DNA of 42,740 nt, taken from positions 1 to 42,740 of the forward strand of contig UQXW01000011.1 in NCBI GenBank assembly GCA_900545215.1, read 5' to 3'. Origin of the DNA: an uncultured Bacteroidota bacterium. GTDB taxonomy: Bacteria > Bacteroidota > Bacteroidia > Bacteroidales > P3. Shown in pieces: positions 1 through 8,276 of this stretch. How positions within the stretch are numbered: the first letter of the stretch is position 1; each line of letters begins with the position of its first letter. The translations under genes were made by a program, and so were the position numbers. Below the pieces are notes generated by a model, which saw only the letters and a program-made list of their open reading frames with translations, was not told the DNA's origin and did no database searches.

Positions 1-383
1 AGCGTACGGTACAGAAGTATTACCGTTGCAATCTTATCGAAGCAATGACCCCATTTCTTCTCGAAACTGCCGAACTTTATCAACTTATTGCACATCATAT
101 CCGGATTGGGCGTAAGTCCCCTGCGGACAGCCTCTATCGTATAGCTGACCACATTCTCCCAATACTCCTTTTGCAAGGAAACAATCTCGAAACGACAACC
201 ATACTTCTTGGCAATGTAAGTCGTAATCTCTATATCCTCTTCTGAAGGGCAATCCACATAACCGTCCTTGTCCTCCATGCCGATTTTTATGTAGAAAATC
301 GTAGGGTCAAATCCCATTTCCTTCAAACGGACGACAGCCACGCTGCTGTCAACCCCTCCCGAAACCAATGCAGCAATATCCAT
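1..383 (-). CDS. mnmA: tRNA-specific 2-thiouridylase MnmA, N-terminal part (runs off the left edge)
   Basis: MnmA makes the 2-thio group of s2U34 in the wobble position of tRNA-Lys, -Glu and -Gln, using ATP to activate the base. About 127 codons are visible on the minus strand. The N-terminus shows the PP-loop signature SGGVDSS (residues 8-14). A later TPNPDMMCN stretch carries the conserved Cys of the family. The sequence resembles the second MnmA type seen in Bacteroidales. The start is the ATG at 383, with a TACCTTTG-like -7 box (TATCTTTG) only 5 nt upstream. Oddity: the last visible codons read IATVILLYRT where the family has ATGHYA. Shifting the frame near bases 20-25 gives YFCTVR, which fits the family better, so a small indel or an edge error is possible. 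The gene family is clear; whether it is intact cannot be decided here. Confidence 0.85.
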   Translation of the reverse strand, partial: MDIAALVSGGVDSSVAVVRLKEMGFDPTIFYIKIGMEDKDGYVDCPSEEDIEITTYIAKKYGCRFEIVSLQKEYWENVVSYTIEAVRRGLTPNPDMMCNKLIKFGSFEKKWGHCFDKIATVILLYRT

Positions 384-388
384 ATTGG

Positions 389-396
389 CAAAGATA
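389..396 (-). promoter_or_regulatory. -7 promoter box of mnmA
   Basis: The minus strand reads TATCTTTG, matching the Bacteroidota -7 consensus TAnnTTTG. Its last G lies 5 nt before the mnmA ATG, so the transcript would be leaderless or nearly so. Confidence 0.6.
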
Positions 397-438
397 CGAT
401 ATTTTTCACACACCTTGCCCCTTCTACTGCATTTTCTA

Positions 439-680
439 CTCCGTTTCCATATACCATACACCGTTTCGCCACCGCTCCGGCACCTGAAAACCACAACATT
501 TCCCCGATAGGAACCAGACTTTCCGCAAACTCTATCCGCCAATCTTCTTTCCCTCGAAAACCGAACGCCGTTTCGGAAAAATGAAACGCCGAAAGAATTT
601 CATGAAACGGCGTAAGAAAAAATTCTTACGCCGTTTCATTCGCACTAGAACGGGATTAGGGTCGAAAGTTTACGGCAAAG
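439..680. repeat. Array of CG-centred cores at 21-bp pitch (array 1)
   Basis: CGCCG, CGGCG or close variants are centred at 568, 589, 610 and 631, exactly 21 bp apart. Weaker cores lie at about 441, 461, 504, 525, 652 and 675, close to the same phase. The segment 563-588 is the reverse complement, with one mismatch, of the 26-bp copies at 3786-3811 and 14580-14605. The spacer 384-811 shows no credible gene; the open frame at 581-805 is made of these repeats. Confidence 0.7.
602..639. repeat. Perfect 17-bp inverted repeat with an AAAA loop
   Basis: Arm 602-618 (begins ATGAAACGGCG) pairs fully with arm 623-639. The hairpin lies inside array 1 and joins two neighbouring 21-bp units of opposite orientation. 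There is no T-run on either side, so it is not a typical intrinsic terminator. Confidence 0.75.
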
Positions 681-811
681 CACCTCATCGATATAGCGAA
701 CGGCGTTTATATCAGGAGCTTTCAACAGATGAAAAAGAAAGCGATATTGCATGCAATCGCACGAAGCAAATACGATTTTCAAGAAACATGATTATTTTTC
801 TTTGAAAAAAT

Positions 812-843
812 TTTGTCAATACAAAAAAAACACTATATATTTG
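812..843 (+). promoter_or_regulatory. Promoter, Bacteroidota type, upstream of the lipoprotein gene
   Basis: TTTG at 812-815, a 20-nt spacer, then TATATTTG at 836-843. Both boxes and the spacing match the phylum consensus. Transcription would begin near 848-851, leaving a leader of about 270 nt before the ATG at 1123. Confidence 0.75.
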
Positions 844-847
844 CCGC

Positions 848-1122
848 ATCAAAATAGATTGTATGATGAATAAATGTTGTTCATCTCCTTTTGCTTTTTA
901 CGGAATATCTACATGGAGATATGCTTCGGAGTATATATTCCATATATGCAAGAACAAGTTCGTTTAATCGGGGGTACGAAGCCATGTTCACCGAAGAGTA
1001 TGTTTCGCCATACTTCTTTGCAGTACCCGCTTGGAACGAACGATTTCACGACTTACCGACCCATTGTTGTGATTGAGCGAAATTTAAGGGTGAAAGACAG
1101 AAATAATAAATCATAAACATAT
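848..1122 (+). ncRNA. Long, foldable leader or independent structured RNA
   Basis: About 270 nt lie between a good promoter and the lipoprotein start. Three nested stems are visible: GTTCGTT 958-964 with 1035-1041 (7 bp), GGGTAC 972-977 with 1023-1028 (6 bp), and AGTATG 997-1002 with 1009-1014 (6 bp, loop TTTCGC). Upstream, ATATCT 905-910 pairs with 917-922, and GTATATA 931-937 can pair with 943-949. I do not recognise a known riboswitch, SRP, tmRNA or RNase P signature. It may be a regulatory leader or a separate small RNA. The short open frames inside (for example 891-1076) have no recognisable product. Confidence 0.35.
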
Positions 1123-1560
1123 ATGAAAATGAAGAAAAGATGTTTTTCGTATTGCATGATTGCATTCCTGCTTGCCGTGATGGCGGTATCATGCTCGAAG
1201 AGTCCCGATTACTTGGGAAAATACGAGGCTGTGGAAGCGTCGTTCCTGAATGACGACAAGGAACAGGCTCCTACGGACGATTCGGCTTCGATGAAGTTGT
1301 TGTCCAATGTGGTTCTTTTGCAGTTGATGGCGGCTTCGCCGGAGGATTGCTTTCCGATGGATATAGAATTGACCGAAAAGGCAATCATAACCAATGCAAA
1401 GGACACGACGGAATGCAGGTATGAAGTTGTAAATGACACCTTGGTGCATATCTTCATGAAGGGAGAAAAGGAACCGATAAACCTTATAACTTCCGCACAG
1501 CCCTATCTGCAAAAAGATTTCATGGCTTTGAAACTCCGAAAGAAGGCTTCCGAGAAATAA
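1123..1560 (+). CDS. Small hypothetical lipoprotein
   Basis: 145 residues. The N-terminus is a lipoprotein signal peptide: a basic start (MKMKKR), a hydrophobic core, and a lipobox ending AVSC with the lipidated Cys at residue 24, then SKS. The mature part of about 120 residues is hydrophilic, with a YLGKYEAVEA start and alternating polar and hydrophobic residues suggestive of a small beta fold. I do not recognise the family. It is expected in the outer or inner membrane facing the periplasm. An in-frame ATG at 1129 is an alternative start. It is a single-gene unit, convergent with dnaG, with a strong promoter about 280 nt upstream and a terminator downstream at 1609-1645. Confidence 0.8.
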   Translation: MKMKKRCFSYCMIAFLLAVMAVSCSKSPDYLGKYEAVEASFLNDDKEQAPTDDSASMKLLSNVVLLQLMAASPEDCFPMDIELTEKAIITNAKDTTECRYEVVNDTLVHIFMKGEKEPINLITSAQPYLQKDFMALKLRKKASEK

Positions 1561-1608
1561 AAGCATGATTTCTTGTCCGGAAAGTGCAAATTATCCGGAT
1601 TTCACACC

Positions 1609-1645
1609 AAGCGGCAGAGATATTGTCAAGAAATCTCTGCCGCTT
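1609..1645. terminator. Bidirectional terminator hairpin between the lipoprotein gene and dnaG
   Basis: A 13-bp perfect stem (AAGCGGCAGAGAT 1609-1621 with 1633-1645) and an 11-nt loop lie between two convergent genes. T-runs are weak, so termination on either strand is inferred from position and stem strength. Confidence 0.65.
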
Positions 1646-1680
1646 GTGCATTTCAACGAAACTCTTCCGACACAGATGGT

Positions 1681-3651
1681 TCAGGAAGAAAAGACTTGGT
1701 GAAGTTGTTTGGCTATCTTGTTTCTTATCAGCGTAAACTGCTTGTGCTTGATGACCAATTCCATCATTGCCTCCGGCTCTGTCGTTGTTTTAATGGCTTC
1801 ATTCACCTGCTTGATATAGGCATTCACTTTATGCAACTTAAATCGCAAGAGAGTGTCGGAGATAAGGCGGTCGATGACTTCCTTGCTTTCCTTATCCGGA
1901 ACGGAGATATTCTTTTCCGACCACAAAGGACTGATTTCCCTGCCGCCGATGAGGAGTTCGGCTGCGAGGTTTCGGATTTGCTCCTCTTCGTTCGAGATAA
2001 ACGAATCGATTGCAGGAACGGTGTTCTCCTCGTATATGGAATGTCTATACAGTTCAAAGATTTTACCGAATAAAACATCGGTGAAACGAATATCGTCATT
2101 CACTATATCGCAAACGACATACGCTGCCGTCAACACGTCTTTGTACTCCAAAGCATCGTTCTCCCCGAAAACCTCCTGCCTTGTCATCGTATTGCCATAC
2201 TTGAACAATATCTCTATTATGGCTTTCTCCTGTGCGTAATCGGGATTAAGTTCTATTTCCTGCTTTTCCGCTTTCGGTGTATCGAGAATTACCTGCTCGG
2301 CAATGGCAGGTTGCGGGTCTTCCTGCTTGTTTTTCTTATCCCTATTAAGAAAGAGCTGCTTTTTGAGTGCTTTGCCCAACACTTCTTCGCTGGTTTGCAA
2401 AATGGAACTGCACTCTTGCAAATATGTGTTCCTTTCCAAAAGGTCGGGAACAAGCGAAATGGTATGCACTATGTCCCTTATCAAGTCCGCTCTCTTGATA
2501 GGGTCGTTTTCAGCCTGTTTTTGCAGAAGATTGGTCTTGTAGATGATGAAGTTTTGCGAGTTTTCCTTCAAGAAAGTTTGGAATTCGTCCATCGTATGTT
2601 TGCGAGCGAAGGAATCGGGATCCTCTCCGTCGGGGAACAAAACGGTTCTTACGTTCAAGCCGTGTTCCAAAAAGATGTTCACTGCTTTGAAAGTGGCTTT
2701 TATTCCGGCACTGTCGCCATCGTAAAGCACTGTAACGTTGCGTGTATATCTCTTTATCATGGAGGTTTGCTGCTCCGTAAGTGCCGTTCCCGAGGTTGCG
2801 ACTACGTTTTTCACCCCGTTCTGGTACATCATCACCACATCCATGTTGCCTTCCACCAAATAACAAAGATCTTCCTTCACAATGGCGTCCTTGGCAAGGT
2901 GAAGACCGAAGAGAACCTTGCCTTTGGTGTAAATAATGCTTTCGGGAGAGTTGACGTACTTCGCTTTCGTCTTGTCGGAGGTGAGTATGCGGGCGGAAAA
3001 GCCCAAGACTCTGCCGCCTACGTTATATATCGGAAAGGTTACCCTGCCTCTGAAACGGTCGTAAACCTTACCGGTGTTCTCGTTCTTTATTACCACGCCG
3101 GCAGCAACCATATCTTCTTCGGAAAAGCCCTCTGCCTTTGCTGCCGTGCAGAAATCGTCCCAACTGTCTTTGCAATAACCCAAGCCCCATTTGCGTATGG
3201 TGTCCTCCCTTAGGCAACGCTCTTCAAAATAAGACAGTCCCGTACTTCTGCCCTGCTCATCATTGAAAAGCAGATTTTGAAAATACTTTTGTGCGAACTC
3301 GTTTACATGGAACACACGGTCTCTTTCCGACTGTGCTGCCTTTTCTTCCGGCGTGGCTTCCGTTTCTTCGATATGTATATGGTAGCGTTCCGCCAACCAT
3401 CGCAAAGCCTCGGGGTAGGTATAATGCTCATGCTTCATCAGAAAGGCCACGGAATCGCCGCCTTCGCCGCAACCGAAACATTTGAATATGCCTCTCGCCG
3501 GATTGACATTGAAAGAGGGTGTTTTCTCATTGTGAAAAGGGCATAAGCCTATGTAATTCGCTCCACGCTTTTTCAGAGGAACGAAAGCCCCCACCACGTC
3601 CGCTATTTGAGCTGCCTCCAATATTTTGACAATATCCTCGTGCTTTATCAT
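1681..3651 (-). CDS. dnaG: DNA primase DnaG
   Basis: 656 residues; it makes RNA primers for Okazaki fragments at the replication fork. The N-terminal CHC2 zinc finger has Cys37, His40, Cys58 and Cys61. The Toprim catalytic core follows, with LVEGNMDV near residue 265 and LYDGDSAG near residue 310 (metal-binding acidic residues). The C-terminal region would carry the helicase-interaction domain. The frame is open up to 3708, but the start chosen is the ATG at 3651. A TACCTTTG box sits at 3669-3676, between the two candidate starts, and the protein beginning MIKHEDIVKI aligns with usual primase N-termini. The gene is transcribed alone, divergent from rnr. Confidence 0.95.
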   Translation of the reverse strand: MIKHEDIVKILEAAQIADVVGAFVPLKKRGANYIGLCPFHNEKTPSFNVNPARGIFKCFGCGEGGDSVAFLMKHEHYTYPEALRWLAERYHIHIEETEATPEEKAAQSERDRVFHVNEFAQKYFQNLLFNDEQGRSTGLSYFEERCLREDTIRKWGLGYCKDSWDDFCTAAKAEGFSEEDMVAAGVVIKNENTGKVYDRFRGRVTFPIYNVGGRVLGFSARILTSDKTKAKYVNSPESIIYTKGKVLFGLHLAKDAIVKEDLCYLVEGNMDVVMMYQNGVKNVVATSGTALTEQQTSMIKRYTRNVTVLYDGDSAGIKATFKAVNIFLEHGLNVRTVLFPDGEDPDSFARKHTMDEFQTFLKENSQNFIIYKTNLLQKQAENDPIKRADLIRDIVHTISLVPDLLERNTYLQECSSILQTSEEVLGKALKKQLFLNRDKKNKQEDPQPAIAEQVILDTPKAEKQEIELNPDYAQEKAIIEILFKYGNTMTRQEVFGENDALEYKDVLTAAYVVCDIVNDDIRFTDVLFGKIFELYRHSIYEENTVPAIDSFISNEEEQIRNLAAELLIGGREISPLWSEKNISVPDKESKEVIDRLISDTLLRFKLHKVNAYIKQVNEAIKTTTEPEAMMELVIKHKQFTLIRNKIAKQLHQVFSS

Positions 3652-3668
3652 CGCTTTGCAATTTGTTG

Positions 3669-3676
3669 CAAAGGTA
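3669..3676 (-). promoter_or_regulatory. -7 promoter box of dnaG
   Basis: The minus strand reads TACCTTTG. The last G lies 17 nt before the ATG at 3651, so the leader would be about 10-14 nt. This box decides the dnaG start, because a start at 3708 would lie upstream of the transcript. Confidence 0.7.
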
Positions 3677-3717
3677 GGACAAAAGAAAATAACATCAAAG
3701 CCTATCATGAAAAAGCC

Positions 3718-3830
3718 TTTCCGATACTTCGGAAATGAAACGCCGAAAGAATTTCGTCAATCGGCGTTTCGTGAAATTCTTTCGGCGTTTTATTTTTCCG
3801 AAACGGCGTTCTGCGATAATGGAATGCCGT
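3718..3830. repeat. Array of CG-centred cores at 21-bp pitch (array 2)
   Basis: Cores are centred at 3722 (TCCGA), 3743 (CGCCG), 3764, 3785 and 3806 (CGGCG) and 3827 (TGCCG), every step exactly 21 bp. An 18-bp perfect inverted repeat (3738-3755 with 3773-3790) is formed by units in opposite orientation. Segment 3786-3811 is identical over 26 bp to 14580-14605. The array lies between the divergent dnaG and rnr promoters. No gene is credible in 3652-3973. Confidence 0.8.
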
Positions 3831-3935
3831 CTCGGTATGCGGAAAGGGGCATTCGTTACTTGGAATATGCGATTGGAAAATGTGTTTGCGGTCAAAAGTT
3901 TACAAATACTTAATATGAGGCTCGCAGGATTTTGT

Positions 3936-3943
3936 TACCTTTG
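3936..3943 (+). promoter_or_regulatory. -7 promoter box of rnr
   Basis: TACCTTTG, exact match to TAnnTTTG, 30 nt before the ATG at 3974. It overlaps the upstream in-frame ATG at 3932 and so rules that start out. No clear TTTG -33 box is seen at the right distance. Confidence 0.7.
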
Positions 3944-3973
3944 CAGGGAATTATATTGAAAAAGACGGAAAAG

Positions 3974-6127
3974 ATGAAATCGAAGAACGATATGTCGGCT
4001 TTTGCCGCTTCTATTTTGAAAGTGTTTGCCTCAAATCCTGCTTCATGTTTGAATTGCAAGCAGGTGGCTTCACGTCTCGGTATTACGGACAGAGGAGGCA
4101 AAGAAATGATTCATAATCATCTGCAAAAGATGGCAGAGGATAATATAATAACGAAGCAGGAGAGGGGACGCTTCAAGCTGAACCCCAAATATATCACAAG
4201 CAATGCTCTGCCTGAACATTACATCGTTGGAACGGTGGACATGAAACAAACGGGCAAGGCTTACGTGATTTGCGACGAGGGCGGCGAAGACGTGTATATA
4301 AACATGAATAACACGAACCACGCTCTGCATGGGGACAAAGTGAAGGTGTATTTGTTCCCTCGGCGTAAGAAAAGGAAGAGAGAGGGGCAGATAGTGGAGA
4401 TTTTGCGGCGTGCAAAGACGTCTTTCGTCGGTGTTGTGCAGAAACACGGCAAGTTTGCTTTCCTTGTGTGCGACAGTAATACCATGCCGGTGGATATTTT
4501 CATCGATTTGAATGATTTGAACGGTGCAAAAGACGGCGAGAAAGCGTTGGCGGAGATAACGGATTGGCCGGAAAATGCGAACAATCCTTTCGGTAAGGTG
4601 ATAAAAGTCTTGGGAGCTCCGGGCGAAAACGACGTGGAAATGCAGTCCATATTGTCGGAATACGATTTTCCTTTGTTCTTTCCCGAGGCGGTGGAGAAGG
4701 AAGCGGAGAAGATACCTTTGGAATTGCCGAAGGCAGAGGTGGCAAAACGCAGGGATTTCAGGGCGGTAACCACTTTCACAATCGACCCTGTCGATGCGAA
4801 GGATTACGATGATGCCTTGTCGTTCCGCCGTTTGGAAAACGGCAATGTGGAGGTCGGAGTGCATATTGCCGATGTTACATATTATATAAAGGAACATACG
4901 GCTTTGAATGAGGAGGCTTACCGCAGGGGAACGTCGGTTTATCTTGTCGATAGGACGATTCCCATGTTGCCCGAGAAGTTATGCAACGGCGTTTGCTCCC
5001 TGCGACAGGACGAAGACAAGTTTGCATTCTCGGCAGTGTTCGAAATGAACGAGAAAGCCGAGGTTTTGAACGAGTGGTTCGGCAAAACCGTAATCCGTTC
5101 CGACCGACGTTTCGCCTACGAAGAAGCTCAAAAGGTGATAGAAACGGGAGGAGGCGAGTACTCCGATGAGATATTGTCGCTATGGGCATTGGCGGAACAG
5201 ATGCGGAAGCGTCGTTTTCGGGCAGGAGCAATAAACTTCGAGAGCATAGAAGTGAAGTTCCGCTTGGACGAAAACGCCAAACCGACGGGCGTATATCTGA
5301 AAGAGAGCAAGGAAGCCAACTGGTTGGTGGAGGAGTTTATGCTGTTGGCGAACAAGCAGGTGGCGTCTTTCATCGGCAAAACGAGAAATAAGAGCAAGGC
5401 AAAGACCTTTGTCTATCGTGTACACGACGAACCCAATCAGGAAAAACTTGCAACCTTCAAGGAGTTCGTGGGCAAATTGGGATACAGTATCAACGATAAG
5501 ACGCGAAGCAGTCTGACGAAAAGCTTCAACAAATTGTTCGATCAAGTTGCCGGAAAGGGCGAAGAGACGATGATAAGCATGATTGCCCTTCGCACAATGA
5601 GCAAAGCATATTATTCTTGCGACAATATCGGACACTATGGCTTGGGTTTCCCGTACTATACCCACTTTACCTCGCCCATACGGCGGTACCCCGACGTGAT
5701 GGTTCACCGTCTTCTGGAACGCTATCTAGACAATCAACCCTCTGTTGAGAAGGAAACCTACGAGCAAATGTGCGAACAGTGTTCCAATATGGAGAAAAAA
5801 GCCTCCGATGCAGAGAGAGCGTCCGTCAAATTCAAACAAGCGGAATATCTTTCCGACAAAATCGGTCAGGTTTTCGGCGGAACCATCTCCGGAGTCAGCA
5901 AATGGGGCTTGTATGTCATGCTCGACGAGAGCAAATGCGAGGGTTTGGTGCCGATGAAGGAGATAAACGACGATGTTTATGAACTCGACGAGGATAATTT
6001 CCGCCTTGTCGGCAAGACGAAGTCGAGGATTTACCAACTGGGACAGCCTGTCAGGGTCAAGATAGCAAGTGTCAACCTGTTCAAAAAGCAAATGAACTTC
6101 CTTTTAATGCCGAACGAAGAAGCATAA
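3974..6127 (+). CDS. rnr: Ribonuclease R (3'-to-5' exoribonuclease)
   Basis: 717 residues. RNase R processively degrades structured RNA from the 3' end and helps in rRNA and tmRNA quality control. Order of domains: an N-terminal winged-helix segment (about 1-80), cold-shock/OB domains, the RNB catalytic domain with the DPVDAKDYDDA signature near residues 271-281 (metal-binding aspartates), and a C-terminal S1 domain (about 630-710). The length is normal for the family. The start at 3974 is chosen because the promoter box covers the upstream ATG. purD follows after 37 nt and may be read through. Coding composition is G-rich on the plus strand, unlike the C-rich thyA and folA downstream. Confidence 0.93.
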   Translation: MKSKNDMSAFAASILKVFASNPASCLNCKQVASRLGITDRGGKEMIHNHLQKMAEDNIITKQERGRFKLNPKYITSNALPEHYIVGTVDMKQTGKAYVICDEGGEDVYINMNNTNHALHGDKVKVYLFPRRKKRKREGQIVEILRRAKTSFVGVVQKHGKFAFLVCDSNTMPVDIFIDLNDLNGAKDGEKALAEITDWPENANNPFGKVIKVLGAPGENDVEMQSILSEYDFPLFFPEAVEKEAEKIPLELPKAEVAKRRDFRAVTTFTIDPVDAKDYDDALSFRRLENGNVEVGVHIADVTYYIKEHTALNEEAYRRGTSVYLVDRTIPMLPEKLCNGVCSLRQDEDKFAFSAVFEMNEKAEVLNEWFGKTVIRSDRRFAYEEAQKVIETGGGEYSDEILSLWALAEQMRKRRFRAGAINFESIEVKFRLDENAKPTGVYLKESKEANWLVEEFMLLANKQVASFIGKTRNKSKAKTFVYRVHDEPNQEKLATFKEFVGKLGYSINDKTRSSLTKSFNKLFDQVAGKGEETMISMIALRTMSKAYYSCDNIGHYGLGFPYYTHFTSPIRRYPDVMVHRLLERYLDNQPSVEKETYEQMCEQCSNMEKKASDAERASVKFKQAEYLSDKIGQVFGGTISGVSKWGLYVMLDESKCEGLVPMKEINDDVYELDEDNFRLVGKTKSRIYQLGQPVRVKIASVNLFKKQMNFLLMPNEEA

Positions 6128-6164
6128 ACGGCGTAATCGAAGAATTAAACACACATAATCATAT

Positions 6165-7451
6165 ATGAGAATTTTATTATTAGGCTCCGGAGCGAGGGAA
6201 CACGCCATGGCAAACAAGATAAAGCAAAGCCCACTCTGCGAAAACCTCTATATTTCGCCCGCAAATGCAGGCATGAAAGACTTGGGCGAATGCCTGAACC
6301 TCGGAAATGAATTTGAAAACATAAAGAACTTCGCCGTGGAACGGTCAATCGACATGCTGGTCGTGGGAAACGAGCAACCATTGGTCGAAGGCATAGCGGA
6401 CAGTTTTGCAAATGACCCCCGTACAAGCCGCATTACGGTCATCGGACCGAAGAAAGCCGCAGCCATGTTGGAGGGCAGCAAGGATTTTGCGAAGCATTTC
6501 ATGTTCAAATACGGCATTCCGACAGCCCGCTACCGCAGTTTCGGCAAGCAGGAGCTCGAATCGGCAAAGCAATTCCTCAAAACCCTGTCCGCACCCTACG
6601 TTTTGAAAGCCGACGGCTTGGCAGCAGGCAAGGGAGTCATCATTTCCCCCACCTTGGAAGAGGCAGAACGGGAACTGAAAGCGATGCTATCCGAGGGCAA
6701 ATTCGGCGATGCCTCCTCCAAAGTGGTAATCGAGCAGTACCTTAGCGGCATCGAGTGCAGCGTTTTCGTACTTACCGACGGCAAACACCACATTGTCCTT
6801 CCCGAAGCGAAGGATTACAAGCGAATAGGCGAGCAAGACACAGGCCTGAACACCGGAGGCATGGGCAGCATCTCCCCCGTGGCATTCGCAGACGAAGCCT
6901 TCATGCACAAGGTCGAAGAAAGGATAATCCGCCCCACCGTTTCCGGACTGCAAAGCGAAGGATTGGAATACAAAGGCTTCATATTCATAGGACTGATGAA
7001 CGTAAACGGCGACCCGTACGTGATAGAATACAACGTCAGAATGGGCGATCCCGAGACGGAAAGCGTGATGCCGAGGATAGAAAGCGACCTTGTGGAAGCC
7101 TTCATGCTCGTCGGCAGCGGCGAATTGGACAAATACACACTCGAAGTGAAGAAAGACCACTGTGCAACGGTGATGTTGGTCAGCAAAGGCTACCCCGAGC
7201 ATTACGAAAAGGGCAAACTCATCACCATAGCGGCGGATTGCGACCACTGTTACCTCTTTCACGCCGGCACGACGGCAAACGAGAAAGGCGAACTGCTCAC
7301 CGCAGGCGGCAGAGTGCTTGCCGTAACCTCGCTCGGCAAGACAATGGAAGACGCCTTGGCGAACTGCTACCGTCAGGCGGCGAAAATCCGCTTCGAAGGC
7401 AAAACCCTGCGACGCGATATCGGCAAAGACCTGTTGAAATACCAAGAATAA
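6165..7451 (+). CDS. purD: Phosphoribosylamine--glycine ligase (GAR synthetase)
   Basis: 428 residues. The enzyme joins glycine to 5-phosphoribosylamine with ATP, the second step of de novo purine synthesis, in the cytosol. The N-terminal GSGAREHA motif (residues 7-14) is diagnostic. An ATP-grasp domain follows, with LKADGLAAGKGV and the NTGGMGSISPV segment that shapes the active site, then a C-terminal domain with TAGGRVLAV. Length is typical. It sits 37 nt after rnr and 14 nt before thyA, so purD-thyA-folA likely form one transcript for nucleotide synthesis. No own promoter box was found. Confidence 0.96.
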   Translation: MRILLLGSGAREHAMANKIKQSPLCENLYISPANAGMKDLGECLNLGNEFENIKNFAVERSIDMLVVGNEQPLVEGIADSFANDPRTSRITVIGPKKAAAMLEGSKDFAKHFMFKYGIPTARYRSFGKQELESAKQFLKTLSAPYVLKADGLAAGKGVIISPTLEEAERELKAMLSEGKFGDASSKVVIEQYLSGIECSVFVLTDGKHHIVLPEAKDYKRIGEQDTGLNTGGMGSISPVAFADEAFMHKVEERIIRPTVSGLQSEGLEYKGFIFIGLMNVNGDPYVIEYNVRMGDPETESVMPRIESDLVEAFMLVGSGELDKYTLEVKKDHCATVMLVSKGYPEHYEKGKLITIAADCDHCYLFHAGTTANEKGELLTAGGRVLAVTSLGKTMEDALANCYRQAAKIRFEGKTLRRDIGKDLLKYQE

Positions 7452-7465
7452 AACCCCCGAAAACG

Positions 7466-8260
7466 ATGAAACAATACCTCGATTTGCTGCAACGCATCAT
7501 AGACACGGGCGTACCCAAGCACGATCGCACCGGAACCGGCACCCTGTCCGTCTTCGGCCACCAGTCAAGGTTCGATTTACAAGAAGGATTTCCCCTTTTG
7601 ACCACCAAAAAGCTCCATCTGCGAAGCATAATCCACGAATTGCTCTGGTTTCTCAAAGGAAGCACCAACATAAACTACCTTCACCGACACCAAGTCAGCA
7701 TTTGGGACGAGTGGGCGGACGAAAACGGCGACTTAGGCCCCGTTTACGGCAAGCAATGGCGAGCATGGCAAACGGCAGACGGCAGAGTGATAGACCAAAT
7801 CAGCCAAGTCATCACCCAAATCAAAGAAAACCCCGACTCAAGACGCCTTTTGGTAAGTGCATGGAACGTCGGCGAAATCGAAAAGATGGCATTACCGCCC
7901 TGTCACATCGTTTTCCAGTTCTATGTCGCCCGAGGCCGCCTCTCATGCCAGCTTTACCAACGCAGTGCCGACGTATTCCTCGGCGTACCCTTCAACATAG
8001 CATCCTACGCCTTGCTTACGCACATGGCAGCCCAAGTTTGCGGACTTCAAGTCGGCGAATTCATACACACACTCGGCGATGCCCACCTCTATCTCAACCA
8101 TATCGAACAAGCAAAACTCCAACTCACCCGCCAACCCCTGTCCCTGCCCACCCTCAAACTCAACCCTTCCATACACAATATCTTCGATTTCAAATACGGA
8201 GACATCGCAATCGAACACTACAACGCCCATCCCCACATCAAAGCCCCCGTATCCAAATAA
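7466..8260 (+). CDS. thyA: Thymidylate synthase ThyA
   Basis: 264 residues, the same length as the E. coli enzyme. It methylates dUMP to dTMP with methylenetetrahydrofolate, releasing dihydrofolate. Visible residues: HDRTGTGT near the N-terminus (phosphate-binding Arg), the catalytic Cys146 in LPPCH, QRSADVFLGVPFNIASYA (dUMP and folate contacts) and the GDAHLY motif. The next gene, folA, recycles the dihydrofolate product; the gap is only 16 nt. The plus strand becomes markedly C-rich over this gene, and more so toward folA. Confidence 0.97.
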   Translation: MKQYLDLLQRIIDTGVPKHDRTGTGTLSVFGHQSRFDLQEGFPLLTTKKLHLRSIIHELLWFLKGSTNINYLHRHQVSIWDEWADENGDLGPVYGKQWRAWQTADGRVIDQISQVITQIKENPDSRRLLVSAWNVGEIEKMALPPCHIVFQFYVARGRLSCQLYQRSADVFLGVPFNIASYALLTHMAAQVCGLQVGEFIHTLGDAHLYLNHIEQAKLQLTRQPLSLPTLKLNPSIHNIFDFKYGDIAIEHYNAHPHIKAPVSK

Positions 8261-8276
8261 CCAAACACCCGAAACC

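Noticed and set aside
581..805. 74-codon open frame beginning MKRRKNF
   Set aside because: Its first third is the perfect inverted repeat of array 1, and the remainder has no family resemblance. The same frame motif appears in array 2 for the same reason.
891..1076. 61-codon open frame in the lipoprotein leader
   Set aside because: It overlaps the nested RNA stems and another open frame (874-1116); no domain, and a structured leader explains the region as well.
3652..3708. Upstream start for dnaG
   Set aside because: The promoter -7 box at 3669-3676 lies inside this extension, which also does not resemble primase N-termini.
3932..3973. Upstream start for rnr
   Set aside because: It overlaps the TACCTTTG promoter box; the ATG at 3974 is downstream of the expected transcription start.
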